A stretch of DNA of 64,000 nt from Methanoculleus formosensis (lineage in GTDB: Archaea > Halobacteriota > Methanomicrobia > Methanomicrobiales > Methanoculleaceae). Each line of letters opens with the position of its first letter. Position 1 is the first letter of the stretch. The stretch spans positions 62,001-126,000 of the forward strand of contig NZ_VHLL01000005.1 in the NCBI RefSeq assembly GCF_025384765.1, given 5' to 3'. Below the pieces are notes generated by a model that was not told where the DNA came from, ran no database searches, and was given only the letters and a program-made list of their open reading frames with translations. Position numbers and translations under genes: made by a program. Below, in pieces: positions 18,895-27,734 of this stretch.

Positions 18895-18941
18895 GAATGA
18901 CAGTTTTGCCGCGATCCTTTCGTCGATTGCACCCCAAACAC

Positions 18942-19113
18942 GGATTCCGAAAGATATCCCACGTACGGTCCCTGCCCCTGCAGGAAGGGGGAGGAGGGCG
19001 GAAGCCGGGCGGGGTGAGGGCTAGTGTTTTCCTTGAATCAGGTGGAGACAGGGGAGGGGGCCTGCTCCCTCCCCGTCGGCCCCACCCCCAGTGGCGATAC
19101 CCCCACGGTCCAC
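18942..19113 (+). repeat. dispersed TIR element, copy 2 (degenerate left end)
   Basis: The right half is typical: ggagacaggggaggggg, then a GC hairpin, then gtggcgatacccccacggtcc. The left terminal repeat is decayed (cggattccgaaagatatccc), and the left hairpin is also changed (cctgcccctgcagg). It lies after the PAN-1 terminator. Confidence 0.75.
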
Positions 19114-19165
19114 TGCACGGGGAGATTCTGGGGAAGAACGAGATTTCGGGTCGCTCCCGGGACAC

Positions 19166-19250
19166 GGCTTCCCACTGGGTATCGCCATGACTGCCCCCGC
19201 CCCGAGGGGCGGGGTGGGGGGCTACAGTCATCCAGGACAGGTAGAGGTGA
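19166..19250 (+). repeat. dispersed TIR element, copy 3 (left half only)
   Basis: Left terminal repeat and first hairpin only: cccactgggtatcgccatga, then ctgcccccgccccgaggggc and a degraded remainder ending near the acetyltransferase gene. It follows copy 2 by about 50 nt in the same orientation, so the two could be a tandem insertion or a rearranged pair. No gene is present in 18879-19307. Confidence 0.7.
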
Positions 19251-19307
19251 CCTTCTGAACCGAAACAGGGATCCGACAGGGGCGGTATATCCGTGCATGG
19301 TCAGCCA

Positions 19308-19904
19308 TCATGCCGCTGTGAACGTCTCCCCCAGTCTCGAAAGACGTTCCGGGGCAAGATCGCTCGCGAGGAGGCCGAATATCACGCGGTCGTAATACCC
19401 GCCCCCGGCATGCCAGTACTGCCTCTGGACACCCTCCTGGACAAAGCCGCACCTCTCCATCACCCGCCGCGATGCCGTGTTATCGGCAACGGTGTCGCCG
19501 TTCAGCCGGTAACCGCCGAGGACGGTGAACGCGAAGTAGACCAGAAAGGTGCAGGCCAGGGTGCCGTAGCCTCTTCTCCAGCAGGTATCGTCGAGCTGGT
19601 AGCCGATCAGGTACGATCCCGGGCTGAAGTCGACCGGCAGGAGTGCGCACTGCCCGACGAACTCCCCGGAATGCTTCAGTCGTATCGTGAAGACATGATC
19701 TTCCGGCGTCCTCCCCTCTGCGAGCGCCTCCTGTATCTCCTCGATCAGGGGGAGGAAGTAAGACCGGGTCTCCTCTTCCGTGTTCGGCCCGAAGAAGAGC
19801 CACCTGCAGACCGACTCCTTTGCGAGCATCCGGGATATCTCGGGAAGGTCGTGCTCGGTGCAGTAGGAGAACCTCAGGTCTGCGCCGATCCAGCTCAACT
19901 GCAT
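19308..19904 (-). CDS. GNAT-family N-acetyltransferase (RimJ/RimL-like)
   Basis: A 198-residue acetyl-CoA-dependent transferase. Family features are the beta4 strand region LLPVDFSPGSYLIGYQLDD, the acetyl-CoA loop WRRGYGTLACTFLVYFAF (motif A, R-x-x-G-Y-G), and GDTVADNTASRRVMERCGFV (motif B, N-x-x-S-x-x-x-x-E-x-x-G-F), then a C-terminal YYDRVIFGLLASD. Substrate is unknown. ATG 19904 is preferred because a TATA-like cttatatg lies about 30 nt upstream; an in-frame ATG at 19952 would add 16 residues. Confidence 0.85.
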   Translation of the reverse strand: MQLSWIGADLRFSYCTEHDLPEISRMLAKESVCRWLFFGPNTEEETRSYFLPLIEEIQEALAEGRTPEDHVFTIRLKHSGEFVGQCALLPVDFSPGSYLIGYQLDDTCWRRGYGTLACTFLVYFAFTVLGGYRLNGDTVADNTASRRVMERCGFVQEGVQRQYWHAGGGYYDRVIFGLLASDLAPERLSRLGETFTAA

Positions 19905-20111
19905 GTACCTGTCTTCGAGCTCCCCGCATATAAGGGCACGATACCCGGGCACCGATATTCATGAAGGCCGAATATCAACCGGGATTCCACGCGCCGGGCA
20001 GCATCACGATCACGCCTTCGGGGCATACGCGGGAGCAGAGGCGGGCATACGGCCCTTGCTACCTGCCTTGCTGCCTGGCGCGGGTGCCGACGGCAATCAA
20101 CCTTCGCCGTC

Positions 20112-20555
20112 CTACTTTTCCGGGTACTCCTCTTCGGTGCACCAGACCTCGAGCACCGTATCCTCAGGCTCCGTCCGGTCGGCATACGCCTCCTGTGTCG
20201 CGCCCTCGTCCATCCATATAGTGTCGATCATCCGGTCGCCCGCGATCCGGCAGAGACAGCGGTATGCCCACGGCTCCGCGGGCATCACATCCCGCTCGTA
20301 GATCTGCCGGGCAAGCCCGGACGAACAGAATATGCCTTCCACGGGCTCGAAGAGAACTTCCTCAACGTAGCGCTGGATGTACCACCGGAGCTCGGAGACG
20401 AGAGCAAGAGCGCTCCCGAGCGATGCCGTTCTGATGCGTATGCCGTATTCCAGCCGATCAGGCTGATAAAAACGAAGAACGCCTCTGCTGGTCTCGGACT
20501 TGAGCAGGGTGGCGTAGAGGTCAACACCCTCCGACTGAATGAGGAGGACGTTCAT
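20112..20555 (-). CDS. uncharacterised soluble protein
   Basis: A 147-residue acidic protein starting MNVLLIQSEGVDLYATLLKS. It contains strands such as RGVLRFYQPD, a helix-rich GSALALVSELRWYIQRYVEE, and an acidic C-terminus with EDTVLEVWCTEEEYPEK. No signal peptide or membrane helix. I do not recognise the family with confidence; codon use and G+C match neighbours, so it is very probably a real gene. The 159 nt between it and the acetyltransferase show no further gene. Confidence 0.75.
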   Translation of the reverse strand: MNVLLIQSEGVDLYATLLKSETSRGVLRFYQPDRLEYGIRIRTASLGSALALVSELRWYIQRYVEEVLFEPVEGIFCSSGLARQIYERDVMPAEPWAYRCLCRIAGDRMIDTIWMDEGATQEAYADRTEPEDTVLEVWCTEEEYPEK

Positions 20556-20670
20556 TGCATTATTGTAGGCGCGCGAGGTCGATAAGGTTTCCTTCGAGAT
20601 CTGCCCGGGGCTTCGTCGGTGGGAGTCTGAGAGAAATTAAGTCATAAACTATGGTAAAGCCCGGTACGCT

Positions 20671-20828
20671 GGACCATGGGGATATCGCCATGCACTGCCC
20701 CCGCCCCTTGGGCGGGCCGAAGGCCGGGTGGGGTGGGGCTTACAGATACTCCCTATGAGGTAGAGACAGGGGGGGAGACCCCCCTCCCCGCGAGCCGCCT
20801 CCCCAATGGCGATACTCCCTCGGAATCC
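20671..20828 (+). repeat. dispersed TIR element, copy 4
   Basis: Starts ggaccatggggatatcgcca and ends aatggcgatactccctcgga. Both internal GC hairpins are present (cccccgccccttgggcggg, and gggggagacccccctcccc). It lies in the gap 20556-20977, which otherwise holds no gene, between the 3' end of PAN-2 and the start of the 147-residue protein gene. Confidence 0.85.
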
Positions 20829-20977
20829 ATGTATCATGCCTGCAACTGGCAGAACTTTGGATTTCGATATGCGAGCAGCCCGGAAATCCTCGAACCCGTT
20901 CGGCATCCGGATGCCCCCTTTCATACTCCGGCGGCAGGTTGCGGACAAAAAAGATTGGCGGGGAAGAGTGGTTCCCC

Positions 20978-22150
20978 TCAGAGATACATCCGGCTGTCCG
21001 GCGCCGCAACCTCGCGCTTCACCTTCTTTATCGCCGCGAGGAAGTCTTCGCGCTCGACGGCATCGCCGTCCCGCCGGATCGCCATCATCCCGGCCTCACG
21101 GCAGATCGCCTGCAACTCGGCGCCGGTGGTGTTCTCGGCGAGTTCCGCGATCTCGAAGAGGTCAACGCTCTCGGCGAGCGTCATCTTCGCGGTGTGGATC
21201 TTCAGGATCTCAAGGCGCGCTCCGGCATCCGGCAGCTGGACCTGGATGATCCGGTCGAACCGGCCGGGGCGCAGAAGCGCCGGGTCGAGCATATCGATCC
21301 GGTTCGTCGCCGCCATGATCCGGACGTTGCCGCGGTTCCCGAACCCGTCCATCTCGGCCAGGAGTTGCATCAGCGTCCGCTGGACCTCGGCGCTTCCGGA
21401 GGTCCCGTCGTTCGTCCGCATGCTCCCGATCGCGTCGATCTCGTCGATGAAGACGATCGCCGGGGCGCGCTCCCGGGCGAGGATGAAGAGTTCGCGCACG
21501 AGCTGCGCGCCCTCCCCGATGTACTTGTGGACGAGCTCGCTCCCGGACATCCTGATGAACCGGGCCTTCGACTGGCGGGCAACCGCCTTCGCGATCAGGG
21601 TCTTCCCCGTGCCGGGCGGGCCGTAGAGGAGGATGCCCTTCGGGGGCTCCACGCCCACACGTTCGTAGATCTCGGGCTTCGTGAGCGGGTATTCGACCGC
21701 TTCCCGGACCTCCTCAATCTCCTCCTTCAGGCCGCCGACCTGCTCGAACGTCACGCTCGGTTGCTCGTCGAGTTCCATGACCCTGACCCTGGCATCGAAG
21801 GTGTTGCCGATCGTCTTGACGATGGAGAGGGTGTTGTTCACCGCGACCTTCATTCCGGGTTTGAGGGTGCGATGGAGCTTCTCGTTGACCGTGGTCACGT
21901 ATTCCTGGTTGTTGCCCTGCTGCCGGAGATAGACTTCGCCGTTCTCAAGTACATCGACCACAGCGGCAACAAACAGCGGCACCCGCTTTAACTGGGCGTT
22001 CTCTTTTCGAAGCTGCAGGAGCTCCTTCTCCAGCAACTCGTTCTTGAGTTTGTAGTCCAGGATCTGCGCCTTCAGGTCCTGGATCTGGAGAGTAAGCATG
22101 TCGTGCTCACTGCCGGGAGTGCTGCCAATGGTTTCGTCCATGTCACTCAT
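20978..22150 (-). CDS. pan: proteasome-activating nucleotidase PAN-2
   Basis: Second PAN-type AAA+ unfoldase, 390 residues. Residues about 15-60 are a leucine-rich coiled coil (LQIQDLKAQILDYKLKNELL), about 62-125 an OB-like domain (VAAVVDVLENGEVYLRQQGN), then the AAA+ module with [27 protein letters not shown] and RPGRFDR. It ends in SRMYL, a hydrophobic-Tyr-X tail of the kind that opens the 20S gate. It is only about 57 percent similar in plan to PAN-1 outside the ATPase core by eye, so the pair is not a recent duplication. TATA and palindrome at 22163-22186 lie just upstream. Confidence 0.95.
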   Translation of the reverse strand: MSDMDETIGSTPGSEHDMLTLQIQDLKAQILDYKLKNELLEKELLQLRKENAQLKRVPLFVAAVVDVLENGEVYLRQQGNNQEYVTTVNEKLHRTLKPGMKVAVNNTLSIVKTIGNTFDARVRVMELDEQPSVTFEQVGGLKEEIEEVREAVEYPLTKPEIYERVGVEPPKGILLYGPPGTGKTLIAKAVARQSKARFIRMSGSELVHKYIGEGAQLVRELFILARERAPAIVFIDEIDAIGSMRTNDGTSGSAEVQRTLMQLLAEMDGFGNRGNVRIMAATNRIDMLDPALLRPGRFDRIIQVQLPDAGARLEILKIHTAKMTLAESVDLFEIAELAENTTGAELQAICREAGMMAIRRDGDAVEREDFLAAIKKVKREVAAPDSRMYL

Positions 22151-22162
22151 ATAGTTGGTTCT

Positions 22163-22186
22163 CCAATCACATTATAATGTGGTTGG
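22163..22186. promoter_or_regulatory. 24-bp palindrome containing the PAN-2 TATA box
   Basis: A perfect 14-bp palindrome, cacattataatgtg (22168-22181), flanked by ccaat and gttgg that extend the symmetry to 24 bp with one mismatch pair. The attataat core is 22-29 nt before the PAN-2 start at 22150, the right distance for a leaderless TATA box. It ends 2 nt before the phosphomevalonate dehydratase start codon at 22188, whose own TATA may be catatag near 22148. A dimeric repressor bound here would block both genes. Confidence 0.5.
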
Positions 22187-22187
22187 T

Positions 22188-22592
22188 ATGATCGTGCACG
22201 GCAGAAGCATATCCCGGGGTATCGGAACCGGAGAACTCCTCGTCTCGTCCGAACCCATATCGTTCCTCTCGGGCGTCGACCCCGAGACCGGCATCGTCGT
22301 CGAGCACGGCCACCCGCTCGAAGGCCAATCCGTCGCCGGGCGGGTGCTGGCCTTCCCGTACGGGAAGGGCTCGACGGTCGGATCCTACGTGATCTACGCG
22401 CTGAAGCAGAACGGGCTCGCTCCTGCGGCGATCATCAACGCCGAGGCCGAACCGATCATCGCGGTCGGTGCGATCATCGCGGAGATCCCCATGGTCGACC
22501 GCCTCCCGGGGGAGTTCTCCCGCCTCCCGCCCGGCACCACGGTGACGGTGAACGGGGATGCGGGCGAGGTCTCCTGCGACGAAGTTTCGTGA
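22188..22592 (+). CDS. phosphomevalonate dehydratase small subunit (DUF126)
   Basis: Swivel-domain small subunit of the aconitase-X-type enzyme that dehydrates mevalonate 5-phosphate in the archaeal modified mevalonate pathway. The 134-residue protein has MIVHGRSISRGIGTGELLVS, then PISFLSGVDPETGIVVEHGHPLEGQSVAGR, the GKGSTVGSYVIYAL motif typical of the family, and PAAIINAEAEPIIAVGAIIA. The catalytic large subunit is not in this window. The J-domain gene follows after 6 nt and is probably cotranscribed. (For motif text longer than shown, see residues 17-47.). Confidence 0.9.
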   Translation: MIVHGRSISRGIGTGELLVSSEPISFLSGVDPETGIVVEHGHPLEGQSVAGRVLAFPYGKGSTVGSYVIYALKQNGLAPAAIINAEAEPIIAVGAIIAEIPMVDRLPGEFSRLPPGTTVTVNGDAGEVSCDEVS

Positions 22593-22598
22593 GGCGCC

Positions 22599-23027
22599 AT
22601 GGAGACGCACTACGATATCCTGGGTCTCTCTCCCGACGCTGCGCCCGACGAGATCCGGGCTGCCTACCGGAGGCTTGCCAAACAGTATCACCCGGACATA
22701 AACCACGACCCGGACGCGGGCGAGCGGTTCATCGCGATCCAGCAGGCCTATGAGACGCTGATCGACCCCGATGCCCGGGCGCGCTACGACCTCGCTCTCC
22801 GTGGCGGCATAGCCGGGCCGCATGACCCGTTCCAGCGGTACCGCCCCGACGGGCAGACTGTCTGGACGCAAGGGTTCTCGTGGAGCGGGCAGACACCGAC
22901 TTCCTGGACAGGCAGGCTCGGCGTCGCGCTTATCCTCTTTCTCGGGGGAGTCCTGATCGCCTTCATCCTCGTCCTGTCGCTCCTCGTTCGTGTCGTATCA
23001 GGAAGCAGACGACGGCACGACTCCTGA
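22599..23027 (+). CDS. J-domain protein with C-terminal membrane anchor
   Basis: A 142-residue DnaJ-like co-chaperone that should stimulate an Hsp70 at the membrane. Residues 3-66 are the J domain, with the HPD motif in AKQYHPDINHD and the DPDARARYD end. Gly/Phe zinc-finger and substrate domains of true DnaJ are absent. Residues about 107-132 form one hydrophobic helix (LGVALILFLGGVLIAFILVL) followed by a short basic tail. The gene begins 6 nt after the dehydratase subunit. Some methanogens lack DnaK, so the partner cannot be named from this window. Confidence 0.85.
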   Translation: METHYDILGLSPDAAPDEIRAAYRRLAKQYHPDINHDPDAGERFIAIQQAYETLIDPDARARYDLALRGGIAGPHDPFQRYRPDGQTVWTQGFSWSGQTPTSWTGRLGVALILFLGGVLIAFILVLSLLVRVVSGSRRRHDS

Positions 23028-23176
23028 AAACCATTTTTATCGGGCTATCCCCTCCGGGAGAGGATCGGCATCGCATACAGCGATGAGCGGATGATCCAGA
23101 GAGACCCCGTCGAACCACGGGAAACCTTATCAGGTAAAACCGCCTTCGTCCGGGTAACGAGCCTGAGGTGAACGTG

Positions 23177-23569
23177 ATGCCGATGGAGAAAGTGAAGCGA
23201 TACCGCTGCAAGTATTGCAACTACATCTACTCCCCCCTCCGGGGCGAACCCCACCGCGGCACTCCGGCGGGTACCGCGTTTGAAGACCTGCCGGAGGACT
23301 ACGTATGCCCGGTCTGCGGCGCGACCGGAAAGGGGCAGATCGGGAAGTGGGGATTCGAACTCTGGGAGCCGACCAGGTACGTCTGCAAGATCTGCGGTTA
23401 CGTCTACGACAACAGGCGCGGCGAACCGCTCCGCGGTTATCCGAAGGGCACCGCATTCGAGGATCTGCCGGAAGATTACGTATGCCCGATCTGCGGGATG
23501 GACCCGCAGATCACGAGTTTCCATGGGCCGGTCGGCAAAGCGCAGTTCGAACCCATCCTGGACGTCTGA
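23177..23569 (+). CDS. tandem rubredoxin (two-domain)
   Basis: A 130-residue electron carrier built of two rubredoxin domains. Domain 1 has [11 protein letters not shown] and VCPVCGATG, domain 2 has [11 protein letters not shown] and VCPICGMDP; each supplies the Cys-x-x-Cys pair twice for one Fe(Cys)4 site. Both also share the spacer [17 protein letters not shown] 23177 lies 5 nt after GAGGTGA. Likely partners are a rubrerythrin, peroxiredoxin or flavodiiron protein; the ferritin-like protein and peroxiredoxin of this window are candidates but not neighbours. Confidence 0.93.
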   Translation: MPMEKVKRYRCKYCNYIYSPLRGEPHRGTPAGTAFEDLPEDYVCPVCGATGKGQIGKWGFELWEPTRYVCKICGYVYDNRRGEPLRGYPKGTAFEDLPEDYVCPICGMDPQITSFHGPVGKAQFEPILDV

Positions 23570-23869
23570 CGGGGCAGGGAGACCCTCTCCCCTCTCTCCC
23601 GGAGCCGAACCGTGCCGGCCGAGGTCCCACGATCTGCAAGGGGATCCGGCACCCCGGCACGATACCGGATTTTTGCGGCAGTACTCTTTTATGAATCCCC
23701 GACACCCATTATACCCTGAGTCAGTCCGTTCACTCACAACCGGCCCTTTCAAATACCGGCCGGCGCACCAACGTTAGAAGAGGCCGGCTGCCTCCGTTAC
23801 GGGCAGCCCCCACGGAGAATGTGGCGTTGAACGATCGCGTATCAAACGAGCAGCGGCAGATGATCTTGG
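23570..23869. other. 300-bp gap before the TPR gene
   Basis: No gene or TIR element is seen. TATA-like boxes occur at about 23687-23694 (cttttatg) and 23711-23717 (attatac), pointing at the TPR gene, which would leave a leader of more than 100 nt. Confidence 0.35.
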
Positions 23870-26800
23870 ATGGATTTCTTCAGTAATATTCTGGGGCAGG
23901 GGAAGAATGCAAACCCCTCGATACAGCAGGGAACCTCTCAGTTCGAGGCCGGAAACTACGGCGAGGCGGTGAAGAGCTTCGAGAAGGCGCTCAAGATAGA
24001 ACCTGAAAATACCTTCGCCCGGTTGCATATGGGGCGGGCGCTCGCCGGTCTCGGCAGGGACAGTGAAGCCGCCGGGTGGCTGAGGAAGGCCCTCGAGGCG
24101 GATCCCGGCGATGCCGGGACGCTCCGGATGCTGGGGCATATCCTCGCCAGAACCGGCGAGTACGAGGAGGCGGCCGGGTGTTTCGCGCGGATCGTCGAAG
24201 CGAATCCCGCGGACGCGAATGCCTCATACTGGCAGGGGGAGATGCTTGAGAGGCTCGGGCGGTATGCCGACGCGGCATCGGCCTACACGCGGGCACTGGC
24301 GGGAGACCCGGAAAACATCGTCCTGCGGGAGAGGTGCGGGAGGATGTTCGAGCGGGCCGGCGACTACCGGGAAGCGGTGGCATGCCTTGAGAAGGTCGTC
24401 AGGGCGAAACCCGGCGGCACCGATATGCTCGCCCGCATCGGGGCGGCATACCTCGACCAGGGCGATTACTCGAAAGCCGCCGGCATCTTCGACCGGGTGC
24501 TCGATACGGAACCGGAAAAGATCGACGCGCTCTACGGCAAGGCCCGGGCGCTCGAACAACTCGGCCAATACCAGGAGGCCGCCGGCTGTTATGCCGGGAT
24601 CGTTGCCCTCGAGCCCGGGAACACCCCGGCCTGGTACCACCGGGGTTCGATGCTTCTCCGCGCAGGAAAGCACGCCGATGCCCTGGAATGCTTCGAGAAA
24701 GTCGCTCTCGCCGACCCGGATCACCTTCCGGTGCGCTACTCCATGGGGATGGTCTACGACACCCTCGGCCGCTACGACCGGGCGGTGAAGAGTTTCGACC
24801 ATATCCTGAAGCACGACCAGGGTCAGGTCCAGGTCTGGTACTCCCGTGGCATGGCGCTCTTCTGCCTCGGCCAGTATGCCGAGGCGATCCGGTCGTTCGA
24901 CCGCGTGCTCGATAGCAGGGCGACGACCGGGATGAAGTGGATCGGGAGCGAGAGCGACCTTGCGCTCTTCGAGCGGGACGGAACAGGAGCGCCCCGGAAG
25001 CAGAAACCGCTGAAGTTCGATACGCTCAACGAACTCGTCTATACCTGCCGGGGAACCGCGCTCCTCCACCTCGGGCGATATGCTGAGGCGCAGAAGGACT
25101 TCGAGCGCCTCCTTGAGGCTGATCCCAAAAACATCTCCGTCCTGCAACGGAGCGGCACCGCGCTCCTCCACCTCGGCAGGTATGAGGAGGCCGCCCGCTG
25201 CCTGAATGCGGTTCTCGAGGAAGAACCGCACAACACCGTCGTCGGGTCGATGAAAGCGGACGCGCTCGTGAACCTCGGCAGGTACGACGATGCGCTGGCA
25301 GGCCTCGATTCGGTGCAGGGAGCCGGGGACGAACCCCATCTCCTCTACCGGAAGGGTGAGATCCTCCTCGCCCTCGCCCGCTATACGGAGGCGGCAGAGA
25401 CGTTCAAAGCCCTCCTCAACGTCAATCCCACCGATGTGGCAGGAGGAATCGGCAGGGGAGAGGCGCTCATGCACCTCGGGCGCTACGAGGAGGCGCTCGC
25501 CTGCTATGACGGGGCGCTCTCGGTCTACCCGGTCGACCGTGCCGCTCTGCTCGGCCGGAGCACGGCGCTCGAACGCCTCGGGCGCTACGAAGAGGCGCTC
25601 GGGTCCATCGACCGGCTGAAGAGTCCCAATGAGGCCGGGACGCTGCTCCGGAAGGCGCGGATCCTCGAGGCCCTCGGCCGCTATGACGCAGCCGCCGGAT
25701 GTTACGAAGACCTCCTTGCGGCCGACCCGAAAGCCGGGGGATACCCGGTAAACCTCGGGTTTGTTCTCACCGTGCTCGGGCGGTACGAAGAGGCCGCCGG
25801 ACGGTTCGAGGAGGCCACGCTTGCCGACCCGGAGAACTTCTTTGCCTGGTTCAACCGGGGCAGGGCTCTGGAGAGGATGGGGCAGTATGCGGATGCAGCG
25901 GAGTGCTACGCAAAAGTCGCCGAAGGCCGGCCGGAAGACACCGGCGCCTGCTTCGCGCTCGCGGTCGCGCTCGCGCGGCTCGGAAGGCACCAGAAGGCGA
26001 TCGAGTGCTGCGACCGGGTGCTCGCCGCCGACGCCTCGAACGCCACGGTCGCAAGGCTCAGGGCGGATATGCTCGAAGCTGTCGGCAGGCACGAAGAGGC
26101 GGCGGCAGCATACGAGCGTTATCTGAAGAACTCGGCTGACGACCGCGACGCCAGGATGGCGTTCGGTATGGCGCTCGAACGGGACGGGAGGTTCGGCGAC
26201 GCGATCAAACAGTACGCACTGGTGCTCGAAGGCGACGAACGCGACACCGAAGCATGGTACACCCTCGAGAGCGCCCTCCTGCGCATGGGGCGCTACGAGG
26301 AGGCACTCCAGTGTTCCGACAGCATCGTCGAGGCGAGCCCGGAGAACCGGGCTGCCTGGCAGCGGCGCGGCGAGATCTTCATGTGGCTCGGCCGCTACGC
26401 CGACGCGGTGGGGTGCTTCGAGAAGGTGATCAAGGCCGATCCGGCCGACGTTCTCACCCTGCGAAGGCTCGGTGAGGCCCACGAGAAGGCCGGCAGGTAC
26501 GAGGATGCCCTTGCCGCCTACACGCGGGTTCTCGACCGGGAACCGACCAGCATCGAGACCCTCCACGCCCGCTCGTCGGCCCTCATCCACCTCGGGCGCT
26601 ATGAGGAGGCGGTCAGGTCGATCGACAAGATCATCGTCCTTCAGGACAGGAATCCCGCCGCGCTCTTCATGCGGGGGGCGGTGCTCGAGAAGGTGGGCAG
26701 GTACGACGACGCCCTCGCGAGCTACGAGAAAGCGCTCTCGATCGACCCGAAGAACGCAGCCGTCTGGAGCGCGGCCGGGGTACTCAAGGATGCGCTGGGA

Positions 26801-27064
26801 CGACACGAAGATGCCGTCAAAGCGTTCGACCGGGCCGTCGAACTGGGCGGAGGAGACCTGCATGCCTGGCTCGCGAAGGGGCTCGCTCTCGGCCACCTCG
26901 GCAAACCCGACCGGGCGGCCGAGTGCTTCGATCGCGTTCTCGATGCCGAACCCCGTCACGCCCGGGCATGGTATCTGAAAGGGAGAGCACTTGATAAGCA
27001 GGGCAGGTTTGCCGATGCGGTGGAGTGTTTCAAGACGGCGCTCGATAACGGAGGGAAAGAATGA
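23870..27064 (+). CDS. giant TPR-repeat protein
   Basis: A 1064-residue protein made almost entirely of tetratricopeptide repeats, about 30 units of 34 residues with the pattern LGRYEEAL.CFD..L...P.N. It should form a long superhelical scaffold for protein binding. Residues about 349-386 interrupt the repeats with a non-TPR insert (TGMKWIGSESDLALFERDGT and a basic PRKQKPLKF). No signal peptide or membrane segment is present. The final codon overlaps the ATG of the FKBP gene (ATGA at 27061-27064), so the two products are translationally coupled. Repeats are highly similar at DNA level, which invites copy-number variation. Confidence 0.92.
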   Translation: MDFFSNILGQGKNANPSIQQGTSQFEAGNYGEAVKSFEKALKIEPENTFARLHMGRALAGLGRDSEAAGWLRKALEADPGDAGTLRMLGHILARTGEYEEAAGCFARIVEANPADANASYWQGEMLERLGRYADAASAYTRALAGDPENIVLRERCGRMFERAGDYREAVACLEKVVRAKPGGTDMLARIGAAYLDQGDYSKAAGIFDRVLDTEPEKIDALYGKARALEQLGQYQEAAGCYAGIVALEPGNTPAWYHRGSMLLRAGKHADALECFEKVALADPDHLPVRYSMGMVYDTLGRYDRAVKSFDHILKHDQGQVQVWYSRGMALFCLGQYAEAIRSFDRVLDSRATTGMKWIGSESDLALFERDGTGAPRKQKPLKFDTLNELVYTCRGTALLHLGRYAEAQKDFERLLEADPKNISVLQRSGTALLHLGRYEEAARCLNAVLEEEPHNTVVGSMKADALVNLGRYDDALAGLDSVQGAGDEPHLLYRKGEILLALARYTEAAETFKALLNVNPTDVAGGIGRGEALMHLGRYEEALACYDGALSVYPVDRAALLGRSTALERLGRYEEALGSIDRLKSPNEAGTLLRKARILEALGRYDAAAGCYEDLLAADPKAGGYPVNLGFVLTVLGRYEEAAGRFEEATLADPENFFAWFNRGRALERMGQYADAAECYAKVAEGRPEDTGACFALAVALARLGRHQKAIECCDRVLAADASNATVARLRADMLEAVGRHEEAAAAYERYLKNSADDRDARMAFGMALERDGRFGDAIKQYALVLEGDERDTEAWYTLESALLRMGRYEEALQCSDSIVEASPENRAAWQRRGEIFMWLGRYADAVGCFEKVIKADPADVLTLRRLGEAHEKAGRYEDALAAYTRVLDREPTSIETLHARSSALIHLGRYEEAVRSIDKIIVLQDRNPAALFMRGAVLEKVGRYDDALASYEKALSIDPKNAAVWSAAGVLKDALGRHEDAVKAFDRAVELGGGDLHAWLAKGLALGHLGKPDRAAECFDRVLDAEPRHARAWYLKGRALDKQGRFADAVECFKTALDNGGKE

Positions 27065-27570
27065 GAGACAGGCGGATATTCGGCGTCCTGATGCTGATAG
27101 CGTGTATCCTTTCTTCGGGCTGCATTGCAGGCGGCGACGAAGCGGCCCGGGTGAAACCCGGCGATATCGTGAAGGTCCACTACACCGGCACCTTCGAGAA
27201 CGGAACGGTCTTTGACAGTTCCGCCGGGGGCGAGCCGCTCCGGTTCACCGTCGGTGCCGGTGCGATGATCCGGGGGTTCGATGAGGGTGTCGTCGGGATG
27301 CAGGTCGGAGAGGAGAAGACCCTCCATGTTCCTGTAGACCGGGCCTACGGGCCGTACCGCGAAGACCTCGTCTTTGCCCTCGACCCTGCCGGGATTGACG
27401 GCGTGGAGAGCCTGAAGGTCGGGGATCAGGTCCGGCTGTCCCTGCAGGGCGGGCAGGCGCTGCCCGCAAGGGTCGTCGCCATATCGGCAGATGCGGTCAC
27501 CGTCGATGCGAACCACCGCCTTGCCGGCATCGACCTCACGTTCACCGTCAGCCTCGTCGAGATCGTGTAG
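27061..27570 (+). CDS. FKBP-type peptidyl-prolyl isomerase lipoprotein
   Basis: A 169-residue isomerase outside the membrane. The N-terminus is a lipoprotein signal (basic RDRR, hydrophobic core, lipobox SSGC with Cys21). The FKBP domain follows: VKPGDIVKVHYTGTFENGTV, FDSS, FTVGAGAMIRGFDEGVVGM and RAYGPYRED, then an insert-in-flap region (residues about 98-150) as in SlyD-type archaeal FKBPs. It overlaps the upstream TPR gene by 4 nt. The gene pair mixes a cytoplasmic-looking scaffold with an extracellular foldase, so the link is not obvious. Confidence 0.92.
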   Translation: MRDRRIFGVLMLIACILSSGCIAGGDEAARVKPGDIVKVHYTGTFENGTVFDSSAGGEPLRFTVGAGAMIRGFDEGVVGMQVGEEKTLHVPVDRAYGPYREDLVFALDPAGIDGVESLKVGDQVRLSLQGGQALPARVVAISADAVTVDANHRLAGIDLTFTVSLVEIV

Positions 27571-27734
27571 GGATCACTCAACATTTTTTGGAACTCTCTC
27601 TGGAGCGTCGTCCCAGGAACGAACTTCACTTTTCTCCGCCCACACCGGCACGGATATCAAGGAGACTGCGCATCTTGCATCTCCGGTGCTGGTGTTACCC
27701 CCTTCAAATCTGCTGAGTCCTCGTGATATAGCAC

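Noticed and set aside
18942-19250. GC-rich hairpin series that might be read as a CRISPR-like array or riboswitch
   Set aside because: Units are not regularly spaced direct repeats; they match the TIR element found elsewhere in the window.
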